64,000 nucleotides of DNA from Agrocybe praecox. Lineage: Eukaryota; Basidiomycota; Agaricomycetes; Agaricales; Agrocybaceae. Position 1 is the stretch's first letter, and every line of letters starts with the position of its first letter. The translations under genes were made by a program, and so were the position numbers. The notes under the pieces were generated by a model. The model had not been told where the DNA came from, ran no database searches, and saw nothing but the letters and a program-made list of their open reading frames with translations. Shown here piece by piece: positions 10,590-21,239 of the stretch. Location: positions 2,914,001-2,978,000 of the forward strand of contig OZ024846.1 of assembly GCA_964017145.1 (NCBI GenBank). Reading direction: 5' to 3'.

Positions 10590-12310
10590 TCAATCCAAAC
10601 CTCTACCTTTTTTCACCAACCGTTGTCGTCATCGCCGCTTCAAAATGAATCAAGTGTCAATGATACCAGGTCTAGACCTCATCGAACTTCACCTTCTCAG
10701 CCATTATCACCCAGCTACCGAATACCTTTGCTTCCTCGTTCGCGGTATTCTTTGGTGCCACAACTGTCTTTTTGTTCGCATTCCAAGTTTATCGTGCTGG
10801 ACAATTGCCGTGGGGATGGGCGGTGTTTCGGCTTAGGGCGGTTTATCGGGTGACTTGGGCCAGCGCTTGGGGGATATGAGTAACGAGTTGAGGGTCAGTG
10901 AGTCGGAGACGACGGCTTGAAGATATGGGTGTTTGGGACGTTGAGAAGAACGATCCTTCTAGCCACCATTCATCTATCCATCAGTGTCGTCATCCCTACC
11001 ATCCCTCTCCTCGTCCTCCTTGTTGGCATCCGATATCCATTATCCACGCCATCAATCCTTCCGCTCATGTTCTCCCATCCGTTGTTCCCTCGTCAACACC
11101 ACTATCACCATCACTACAAACGCGAACAAGACCTCCACCATTACCACCTCCACGAACACGAACATCACGAACACCGGTTCTCCTTGTCTTCGCCTCCATA
11201 AGTCACCCATACACGCATTCAAAAGTACTGTACATCGTCTTCACTCCGTCGCCTCTTCTCGTATACTTCCCTCTGCGTCGAAGGTACCATCTAGAATGTT
11301 CTTCCCCCCTGGCCCCCGTCTTTTTTTCGTCTATTTCTTTTAATTGGCACATTCTCCCTCTTCTCTCTCCACTTCACGATGCGCATTTCTATACCTAGTC
11401 CATAAACATTTTCATTTAAGGGACGCGATAGGACACTTTTACTGTGTCTTCCTCTTTTTCTCCCCATCCATTCTCCAAACTTCGATCTTCATTTCGTCGG
11501 TTGATTTTAATTTTCAGGTTCGACATAGCATCTTCGAGTCTCCCACGAACACTGGGCATGTATCACTATCAGTGCCACCTCAAGCTTAGATCCAGGTTCA
11601 GCCTGATGTATACCTGATGCCCGACGCTCGACTCGCGGCGATGTCCTGGTGTGGATATCTAGGCGCTACTTTTCTGTCATCTGTTGGGATGTCAGGCATA
11701 TGTGTGGTTCTGGCGCCCACCTGATCTTACCGATAGATGTCATGACATCTTCACTAATCATTGATCAGCCTGTTCGTCCGCGTCACCATTAATGAATATC
11801 CCCGCCCCCCACCCGTTCTGATTAATCCCCAAGGACATTCTTTTTTCTTCTCATGTGGCACATCCTCTCATCGCCACTTTACGCTTACTCCTCATTGGCA
11901 TTTCACACTTACTTATTTTAGCTATTTCATGAGTAAGCTCATGCGATGAAAGCTCTCATTCACTTCATACCCATGATCATTCGTGCATATTGTGCAATGC
12001 AACGATTTTCTCTTTTTCTCTTTTTCTCTCTTTTTTTTTTCTCCTCCAGTTAATCGTTCGTCCTTCACACTTCTGCTTTTTATGTAGGCAGTACGACTTG
12101 CCTGGCTCGTTTCTTACTTTTCCTTTTTCTGTCTTCTACTGCGATTTCGATTCGACTACTTCCAACTCGAGAAAAGCGAGTCAACTGGTGAACGCCAAGC
12201 GTAACGCTTGGATGTTTGAATGTCGCGGTACGGTAAGGGAGTCAATGTTGGAAAATATGGGTGTACGTAGGTAGGTAGGTATACATGCGTTGAATAAATG
12301 AGCTCTGTTC
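10590..12310 (+). pseudogene. Permease relic B2, fragmentary
   Basis: Degenerate plus-strand sequence shares blocks with the other permease copies: the Gly/Trp-rich GMGGV..RLRAVYRVTW stretch near 10800, a hydrophobic block near 10980-11040, and a Thr/Asn-rich stretch (TITTSTNTNITNTG) at 11095-11180. A tail at 12265-12310 (GTAGGTATACATGCGTTGAATAAAT) recurs at 15005-15040. No continuous reading frame of useful length remains. The region 11400-12260 holds only short frames. Confidence 0.4.
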
Positions 12311-12429
12311 CTCTTTCTCCTTCACAAATTTTACAGCCCGATGTTGCGAGCTAGCTCCAGGGGAGTGTTTATTTCTTGGTGTACGAGCACGGTGCGGTTG
12401 GGAAATGTGGTCTCTAATCCTTCAGTCAG

Positions 12430-12500
12430 ATAAGGAGGTTGGTTTTTTGGTTCATGGCTCTCTTTCCGCTTCTTCCCCTCGACGTTCAATTATCTCTTAA
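12430..12500 (+). repeat. Short permease-family fragment
   Basis: A block with TTGGTTTTTTGGTTCATGG and a following CTTCCCCTCGACGTTCAATT matches the 5' block of the permease relics near 2430, 15830 and 21340. It abuts the end of the gene at 12522-13392. Confidence 0.5.
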
Positions 12501-12521
12501 TGAGCGACACCATTTAATTCT

Positions 12522-13392
12522 TCAGGAACATATGAGACACAGAATTGTTTTTGATCTAGGACACTGGAGACGCACTATGACTTCCTTGAAGGCTTCGAAG
12601 CATTGTAAGACGGTACGGCGATTGACTAACGGATGCATTCCATCGCTACGATACCGATCTTGGTTTGGGACAGGTGGGATGAACCTCAGGACGATTGTTT
12701 CTTCTCGCGGGTAGGTTGCGGTAGCGAGTGCTTCAAGAAGCATTGTTGTGACGGGGATGCGATAGAAAATAGGTGCAGTGCCGATCATGGTGATGGCGGG
12801 GATATACTTGGACGGCAGGGGTTGTAAACCTGATTGTTTGCGTCGAAGGTTGTTTCGATAAAAGGCAGCAATTGCTCCAGCAATAACCTGAGGCTCTGGA
12901 TCTTCATCCGACGAAAGTCGCTGGTAGTAGTCTGGTCAGCCCTGGAGGTGGACTAATTATACGTCTCACCTTGTCCTCTTGCACGAGAAGGAGAAGCTCG
13001 AGTTCGTTCATCAGGCACACGTCAGTTTTCGCATCAACACGCTGCCCAGCCATTGGAAAGGAAATCTCTGTCCTTTGGCAGATAACGCGATCTTGGTCAT
13101 CGTAGTTCGTGATACGCAACAGGAATGCAGCAAAGTCATCAACGCGAGATTCAGAAGAGCGCGGATTCTCCACCATCTTCATATACTGAAAGAAGAGACG
13201 GTCGTCCTTCATCAAGAGCCCGTCCGGCTTGTCAAGATTGTCGAGGATTGTCGCAGATACCGTTGATGGAGGGAGTTCAGTGGTATTGAAGAACGCTGCG
13301 ACTTCAGCGTCGATTACACGAATGTTGAAAGCGAGAAGTTCATTGTCCGACCAGTCGCTGCCAGACTTAGCAGATCTTATGAAGTTGGCCAT
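12522..13392 (-). CDS. Conserved Agaricomycete protein of unknown function ('MANFI.SAKSGSDW' family)
   Basis: Two exons fit: 12970-13392 (141 codons) and 12522-12920, joined by a 49-bp GT-AG intron, giving 273 aa. The N-terminus MANFIRSAKSGSDWSDNELL and the internal segments CLMNELELLLLVQEDK and DPEPQVIAGAIAAF follow a family I recall as widely duplicated in mushroom genomes. In that family the charged pattern 'TDVCLV....LLVVQEDK' is conserved. Some members look distantly like restriction-endonuclease folds, but I see no motif here that proves enzymatic activity. There is no signal peptide or membrane segment. The frame is intact even though permease relics surround it on both sides, so it is probably a functional gene that arrived in or survived the duplicated region. 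Function unknown. Confidence 0.8.
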
Positions 13393-13690
13393 CGTGGTCG
13401 AAGGTTGAGATATCGTTGATCAGTTACGTCACATTACTCTTGAGAAAAGTAACGCAACAGCACGTGATTGACGTGTCTCACCCTCTCCGAAAAATTCCGA
13501 GATGTGTCATCTGAGGCACGAGGGTAGGCGCATCATAGGATAAGATAACACGAGCGGCAGAACAAGATCCTGACCGCTGGTGTACTTAGTTTTACATACG
13601 TCTCGTGCATGTTCGGCGCTAATGCTATTCTCCTCGCTTGAGCAGATGGGAACTCGTTAGTATTTAGCGAATACATCCTTCTCGCTGCAC
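13393..13690. other. Upstream region of the 273-aa gene
   Basis: About 300 bp between the start codon at 13392 and permease relic D. It presumably holds the promoter; no clear TATA box was identified. Confidence 0.35.
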
Positions 13691-15050
13691 AGGTCGAGCC
13701 GACACGATGAACCTTGCGCCTCGTAGGCTTCGCATGTCGTCTCGTGGGTACTCTTTCATTTCCTTCTTTCCTTTTCGTCGTCGTTCTGCTTTCCTCTCCT
13801 TTACTTTTCTATGTGTCAACGTTTCCTGATAACACCCACGTATATAGGTCGACGTGGAGGTCGTAGGTGAGGAAGGCGATGACGAGGGTGTGTGCACTCC
13901 GGAGAGGAGACAGATTCAGATTGCGCTGTGTTTATTTCGGTGATTTTTCTTGCTGTTTTTTTTTCGTGGTTTTAGATTCATGGGATGGGATGGAAGCCGG
14001 CAAGGACGACCTTGTTAGTGGTGCTCGGTCGTCCGTGAACTTGATTCTTTGACGGGCCCCTGGATGTCAGCTCCAGTCATGGCGTCATCCACCTGTCTGG
14101 AACGTTGTTGCCTGTCGCTTCTTCTCCTCGAACGCACACAAAATCACGCGAATACTGTCACAAAAATTCTAGATTTCCTCCTCATCGTCGTCTCCATACA
14201 TCAAAAGTCCACTCTTAATTGTATTTATTTTCTCTTTCGGTCCTCTCTCCTGCTTGTCTCTCTCTTTTCCCATCTGGGATCTTCATCGAACTTATCAGAA
14301 TGTTCGCAGCTCACAAGCTCAAGTGTCAACGTTAACAACGATCCGCCTTAGTCTCTTTAAGAGGAACTAACCTACCTGGAACTATTCGCATTCTCCTTCC
14401 CTCGCAATTTGTGGCGTCGCCGTACCTCTCATTGCGAAGAATGCAGCATTTTTGCTCGTCGTCCCGTTTTCAAGACCACCAGAGGGCACAAAGATTTGCC
14501 GTACAAGACTCGTTTATTACCGCGCCTTCCACCTCTACCTCATGTGTCTCCTTTAACCATATTCTTATTCTCTTCTCCCTCGAATTCCCGACTACATTCC
14601 TTGGTATTCAATGACTTTCTCCGTCGGCGGCACCACTACCACTACCCACTGTATGCCCCTCCCTACTTCCCTCCCTCCCCTTGTCCTAACTAGCCCATTC
14701 GTCCACATCTCATTAACCCTTCGACCTCCCCGCTGACATCAAACGCGGACGCTGACGTCAGCATATTGATCATTCCCCCCTTTTTTCATAGCAGCTAACC
14801 GCACTCTGTTTGCCCCAGTGCGTTCGGCACCCCAATTTTTGATATTCCGTATTCCACGTATTTATTTCCCCCTTTGATATTTATTCACTCTTGTTCGCTT
14901 CATATCATATATTTTTATTGTCCTCCTTTTCTGCGACATATTTGCCATTTATTTTTCCCCCTCAAAAAACGATATTCATACATGGAATATGAATCAGGAA
15001 AATGCACGTAGGTATACGTGCGCTGAATAAATCTGATCCGTTCCCCCTCT
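13690..15050 (+). pseudogene. Permease relic D, heavily decayed
   Basis: Positions 13850-13930 carry a shortened hydrophilic block (EEGDDEGVCTPERRQIQ). Positions 14065-14100 carry the CAGCTCCAGTCATGGCGTCA motif found in the other copies as CAGCTCCAATGATGACGTC. The tail at 15005-15040 is shared with 12265-12310. The permease core is not recognisable. Assigned to the family by these shared blocks only. Confidence 0.4.
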
Positions 15051-15740
15051 TGTTACCGAAATCTAAGATATTTCCCGTCTAGCTATCTCTCCTGTCTACT
15101 GTGTTCCTTAATCCGCCTTATAAATACCATTTTTCCTCATCAACTACCAACATCAGCGGAGACCATCTGCTTCTGATGTATAAAGTCGGTCCATTATTCC
15201 ATGTGGCAATTTCTTAAATTCCTAAAGCGCTAGGAATGGGTTAAATTTGTAAAAAAAATTACCACATTTGACGGATAGATACACTTACTATCTGAGGTGC
15301 CAGAAAACATTTCAATAATCAAGAAAAATAATCCCGAGAGCAAAGAGGAAACGGATGCACCACCGAGACTAGTAAGCGAACAGCAAGGGTGAAAGGCTAA
15401 TAGAAAGAAAACTAGTATGCTTGGTAGATGAAGGGTGAAATATAGATGAAATTGTGAATAGGAATGGAGATATAGAGAGTGATATACTCAGGGAAATATA
15501 ATATAGCTGGACTATCCGATTACCAGTGAATGTTCCGAACCTTGTATTCCAAGTCGGGGTTTGATGGCAAACATTGAAGTAATTAAGCAAGCAGAGAGTC
15601 ATGGGAGTAATAATACACATTATGTAGACTAATTTGAGCATTGAAATAAATTAGATAGAAACAAAGGCGGCCTGGTTAGTCGATGAAAGAACTTGTCGCA
15701 GCAGGGACCTTGTATTCGTAGGTCGGTGTTGATAAATTCA
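15050..15740. other. Intergenic, no gene recognised
   Basis: AT-rich sequence with short frames only, lying between permease relics D and E. Nothing recognisable on either strand. Confidence 0.45.
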
Positions 15741-15744
15741 GAAC

Positions 15745-17990
15745 ATTGAACTCCGACAGCAGCGATACGACTCCGCCAGGAGACGGCACGACATCGGCTG
15801 TGCAGATTTTCTATATTTGGTTGTTAGGGGGTTTGCTTTCTGATTTACCGTTTCACGCATCACTCGCGTTTAATCCCCTCGACGTTCGATTCCCTCATCA
15901 CTCCAGCTTTGTAATTGTTGAAATTTCAGCACACTTGCGGGCCATTGTTCACTTTGATAAAATTCTCCGCTCGCTAGGTGACGGATAAGGACCATAATGT
16001 GAGTCGGCTTTTTTTGTTGTGTTCCAAATACTTTGCTCTCTTCTTTTCCTTTCCACTGTTCTCCTATTTACGTCAAGAAGTACGCTGACAAACTCCATGT
16101 ATACAGACTATTTCGTCCTACATCGCCTTCTCCAATATCATCGATGCGCTCTCTGAAGTGAAAACTCCAACACATCGTCCGCATGGCAATCGCGGTTATG
16201 AATGGGTTGCAGGTGAACAGGATTTTTTTCTTATGCTCCTAGTACGCTCAGCTCTCATCTCATCTGTTAGAATTCAAGCTAATTTGCGTAGGCGGAAACT
16301 GTGAAGAAAATACAGGAAGTCTGCGAGATTTACTATGGACGGTCGGGCAGCAGTGTTTCGGTTTGGGGACTCGGAGTTCCTTTGGGTTGTGTTTTAGTGG
16401 GCCGCGTGCGCTTTGCGGTGACACACATGTTTCCTCTTCAGATCTCAGACTTCAGCTTTATCTGGATCGACGACGCGCCCTCGATAATCTGATTCCCTTG
16501 CTCCCCAACCGCTCAGCGCCACTCAGGCTTCCACACCTTGCCTACCTCTAGTCGTCGTCGTCCTCATCCTCATCCTCGTCTCATCAGTGATTCACCAGTC
16601 CTCCCCGCCCTGCTTGTCTCTCTATTCTTCCGACCGGATTCTCAACCATCATCATCTCCACCATCCTATTTCGCTTTTCCAATTCTCCCTCTTATCCCTT
16701 CTGGCTCTCCATCAAACTCATAGTGATGTTCCGCTCCCACACGAATCAACATCAACCACGAAAAGGCTCTAAGATCTCCAAAAATATCAACGATACTCTT
16801 CCTAACAACTCCTTAACGAACGATAAAATCACTCACATGTTACCTCTCTCACGCACGCACAAGTCCAAGGCCGCCCACTCACACGACCACTCCAAGGGGA
16901 AGAACGTCAGAGTTAAACGTTTAAACAACGCTACGTGGACGCGGATGCCACGAACGATACGCAGATGGAGCATACTATGAAGATGGGTACGACACGGATG
17001 GGGATGATGAAAGCGGGCGTACGCCGGAGAGGAGACAACAGTGGGCTTCTTAGTGCGGAATGATAATTGGCACTGGGTGAGTTCTCTTCTTTTGTTAGAT
17101 GTTTTTTCGTTCCGTTCTTGGAGCATGGTGTTTTGGATGGGTTGGGTTAGAAGGCGTTGAGGGCGTCGGTGGAAGGTGTCCTCGGAAGGTGTCCTCGGTG
17201 CTCCGTGGTGTTTAGAAACTCCTCGTCGTCGGCTCCAATGATGACGTCCGTCTGTGTCGAGTTCGTTGGCGACTTGGATGCTTCTCCTTCCCTCGTATAA
17301 TCCGAGTGACCCAGAACCCACTAATCATTAATTACCCTCTAGGTTTTCCCCAAAGACCGAGTTAACCAAGGGAACTATGCCGAGAAGACGTCCTCCTCTC
17401 TCCCCCCCCCTTCCTCGGGTCCAACCCAGTCTTCAAAGCCCCGCTCGTAAGCCTCGCACTACAGTGGGTCATATGCCTCATCATCATATTCGCCCTACCT
17501 CCGGAGACGCGTATAATCTCGTCATCAATATCACTTTCCTCGATCCATAGAGTCGGTCGATATCGGCTGCGTATCCTGATATACCACGGAGAAGGAAGCC
17601 CCAGTCAAACACAATTGCGACATTCTCCCCTCACACTCGTCGCGTTTTTCTCGCTGCAGGTGTCGTTATTCCATGGGTTCGTTTCGTTTTCTCTATCTTC
17701 CTGCCTTCGTTCTTTTGTTTTGATTGTATCAGGTACGTTCTCAGGTACGTTCACTCGTTTTGTTCCATCTTGCTCAACACAGTACTTATACCTTTGTATT
17801 GTGTGCGTGCCTATAGGTTTCCCCTTTTATTCCCCCTTCCCATTGCGTAGTGCACGCATAATTATAATTCTTCTCTTGTGCGCCCTGCGTCTCTTCTCTT
17901 CCCCCTTTCCTTTCTTTTTCTCTTTTTCCTGCTCCCTCCCGTTCACTCTTCAGCTTCAAATTACCATGATCCTGACTTGAGACTCGCGTC
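15745..17990 (+). pseudogene. Permease relic E (APC/MUP1-like)
   Basis: The 5' block (15746-15990) reads GDGTTSAVQIFYIWLLGGLL, matching relics A and F. An acceptor near 16105 leads into SSYIAFSNIIDALSEV. The hydrophilic block (16840-17070, SRTHKSKAAHSHDHSKGK) follows. The permease core at 17345-17560 reads FKAPLVSLALQWVICLIIIF then ALPP and, in another frame, GDAYNLVINI. This copy therefore confirms the family assignment made from relic B. Several frame changes and stops occur. From about 17590 to 17990 the sequence is pyrimidine-rich without recognisable coding content. Confidence 0.6.
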
Positions 17991-17999
17991 TATTATTTA

Positions 18000-18399
18000 G
18001 GCTCACGCACACATACATATAAATATCTTGACTGACCTAAAGGGATTGTGTTTTCTGCCTTTGTTTTCTGTCAGTCCTCCCCTTTTCTCTTTCACACGAC
18101 GGCTCATCCCAGCTTGTCTTGAAATTAATTCATAAAATATTCTCTTTCGTTTTGTAATATGACTTGCTTTCTTCCGAGTAAATAATAGATATATTCAGAA
18201 TTTCTATGTTTTACATCTATATACATAGTTGAGGTGGTAGGAACCAAGTCCCATTAGAGCCGAAGGGCAGCGACCGGTGTGAAAAAAAATAATTCTGCAC
18301 CTCGACGTCTAAATATGTCAGCTGTGTATTCTAATTTGCAGAAAATTTATTGTACATACATAGGTCCATGCAGAGGATCATCTCTGTTGCCCTGCTCTC
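18000..18399. other. 3' flank of NLR-2, no gene
   Basis: AT-rich sequence between permease relic E and the stop codon of NLR-2; presumably the NLR-2 3' untranslated region and terminator. Confidence 0.4.
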
Positions 18400-20876
18400 T
18401 CACCGACTGCCTGGCACACTGGCTTGAACTCGCTCCAAGTAGTTCCTCATCTCTTGTTGTACGAGGGCGGTGCGGATGGGAAATGCAGTGTTCAGCTTCA
18501 CGCTGAGAAAGGTTTGCTGTAGGCAGTGTTGAACAAGTGGTTCAGAAAATCCAGCTCTAGGGAGGAAGAAAATCATATAACCGAGCAGCAGAAATTCTCG
18601 TGAATCATTGTCAAATGACCATCGTCCATTGTCAATGGTAAGTGCCGTCAACAGTTTATCTTCTTCTACAACTAAATATCCATAGTAGTTGTATTTCAGA
18701 GTCCAAAATGCAAGGTCCTTTACACAATATAAGGCTGCCTTTGCATAGGCTGAAGGACCTATAGCGTAGTTGCCAGATTTGTCTGGGTGCTGTAGAAAAT
18801 GCAGAAAATGCTGCAAATATTGAGCCTGTCCGTCATCCAGTGCGAAGGATTCAAAAAGATAAAGTATATCATAATCACATCCTCCAAAGAAGGAATATTC
18901 GTCGGCGTTGGGAAGAATTGGTACAAACATGTCATTTCCCACGTGACATGCAATGCATAAGAGCAGGGTTGCCTGGTCGCCCTTATAATAGTGTGGCAGA
19001 TGATTCAAAAATACCTGTTCCAGATATTCTTGATGCTTTTTTTCTATTACAGCCCAGCACTCATCCAAAGGCGCCTGCAAGGAATTTTAAGTTTATTAAC
19101 ATCAAATTAACTTTTTTTTCCCCTTACCATGCGTGCACAGAATGGAAGCCAAAACCAAAATACAAATTGTCGGAGGTCCATAGGAAGATAACCGCCATCT
19201 CTGCATTCGGCTTTTGTTTTATTCGATATATGGTCGACAAATAAAAACTTCTCTGCGATATTGATGAGCGAAGTTGAGCTCTGGCATAACGGTAATTCCT
19301 TTGTAATGAAGTCTTCAAAGTAGGAAGCTCTATCGTGCCCAGGATCTGGAAGAATTAAGTTTGAGATCTTCAAAAATTTCTGGGAACACTTACCTCTGAT
19401 CACATACTGAATTATATTTGCAATATGCTCTGATCTATATGTATCAATGTCAAGGAAATAGTCCTTGGACCTCACGGGGTCGAGGAGGAAGTCATGAAGT
19501 GATTTGTGTAGGATTTTCACCACTTCTATGTCGCTCCCAAACTTCAAAAAGGATACCTTGTCGATCGAGACAATGGCCCCTAGATCACAGACCGAAATCT
19601 CGAGCTCCCCTGGTCCCAAAGACATAAATTCAGATACTTGTTCCACTTCATAGTAATCCCTGGATTCATTGAATACGTCATGTAAAATGATACTGAGCAT
19701 GTATAGGACGCGCTCTGTATCTGCGGCGGAATTTAGGATCGTCGTATATAGCGCATCCAGTTGCGCAAAGGGCAAATCACCTCGAGCCGGTCGTAGGTTA
19801 TTGACCACATCAAGGCGGTGATCGGGGCGATGCCTGGTGGATTGGCAATAGCGAAATACTGTTACGGCATAAATGAATTGCCCGGACGATTTTCTGACGA
19901 TTTCTTCCAGAATTTCGTCCGATGGCCAAGAAGAAGAGATTAGAGATTTAAATGGGTGGCTGGTCTTGATTTCCTCGAAACCCTCTCTGAGAAATGTGCG
20001 AATGTCGTTGTCGGGATGGAATGTATCATCAAGGTAAAGCCGTGAAAACAGCCCATCCATTTCGTTGGATCTAAATGCCAAATTTATCTCATGTTCAGGA
20101 CGACTGGCGATGAGGAAGAGAATGGGTAGACCGAACTCTCGAATTGGGTTTGCTATCATTCTTAGAATCCTGGCCTGCATAACCCCGTCCCCGCATTCGT
20201 CGAGACCGTCTATGACTATGACCCGCCAGAAGCCCCAAAGCGATGAAACTCCTGAATAGCAGACATTGTAAAGCGGGTTGATCACCAGCTGTGTGAACTG
20301 ATGTTCCAATCGCTTCGTGAAAATCAAGGGATCCGCATCAATCACGGAGAGTATGCCACTTCGAGTGGCAGGCATTTGTTGATAAATCTGGTACGCAATT
20401 GTTGCGACGAACGCGCCTGCATGGTTCCTCGTTCCATCGGAACTCCAAAAAATGAAAGTCGCGAGTACTAGCTCGTTGAGAAGGCACATCTCAATGAACG
20501 ATTGCGTGATGGCTGATTTCCCTGCTCCTGCTGCGCCGGTCAGCCACATAACGTATTTGTCCCATGTTTCCCTGTCGCAACGTCGGGCCCAGTTCATGAT
20601 TCTCCTTAACACAGCGACACGGGTGTTTGGATGGCATTTGGGACGGTCGAATCCGGCATTCGAATCGTGAAATGCGTTCGGTGCCGTAGCCTCCCTCAGG
20701 ATGTCGAATGGCGCTACATATAGTTAGATTCCCGTGGTAGCATGTGCCTTCAATCTTTATCACTCACATTTTCGTCTGTCACTTTCCACATTGTACTGGT
20801 TATATGTACCGCCGAAGATACTGTTATTTCCAGATATAACGGCATTATTGTTGATAACACGCCGGTTGTCGTCCAT
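18400..20876 (-). CDS. NLR-2: complete NACHT-domain NLR protein (NWD2-like), 773 aa
   Basis: Four exons fit: 20768-20876, 19394-20713, 19128-19345 and 18400-19074, with introns of 54, 48 and 53 bp; the frame is open throughout. Exon 1 encodes a 36-residue N-terminus with the motif NNSIFGGTYNQYNV. The NACHT domain follows: P-loop GAAGAGKS at residues 96-103, Walker B VIVIDGLDEC at about 201-210, IASRPE near 240. The C-terminal half is helical-looking and has no WD40, TPR or ankyrin repeats, so at 773 aa this is a short NLR without a repeat sensor. The protein has no signal peptide. It is the closest relative of NLR-1 and shares its promoter. Likely a cytosolic nucleotide-dependent switch; what it senses is unknown. 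Start chosen because exon 1 and the ATG are conserved in NLR-1. Confidence 0.9.
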
Positions 20877-21030
20877 CCCTACTGTGAAGTCGATATTCGA
20901 GAGAAAAGCAACAAGTCGGATCCTGGATGCTCGCTGGAGAGGGGAAGAAAGGAACAAGTCGCAGCAGCCGTCATTCAAACCCTCGAAACCCTCAATATAC
21001 ATGCAAGCCATGCATTGGCCACGCAGCATG

Positions 21031-21038
21031 TATTTATA
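21031..21038 (-). promoter_or_regulatory. TATA box of NLR-2
   Basis: TATAAATA on the minus strand lies 155 bp upstream of the NLR-2 ATG. The surrounding sequence is almost identical to that at 2162-2169 before NLR-1. Confidence 0.5.
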
Positions 21039-21239
21039 TCTTCACTGCTAAAGCGTCTCAAAGCTGTTCGTTGATACAGCCTTTTTATAAGGCGCTGTGC
21101 AGTATATATTTAAGTACATGGAATTTTTGCGCTGACAATTAATAACGGAGGATTACACAGCCAGAGCATGCATATCACAGCCATGAATAAAAGAGAATGC
21201 GTTACTAGCACGACCAATTACTCCATCCGGATGTAAGCG

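Noticed and set aside
16833..17321. 162-codon minus-strand frame
   Set aside because: Antisense to permease relic E and not conserved in the other relics.
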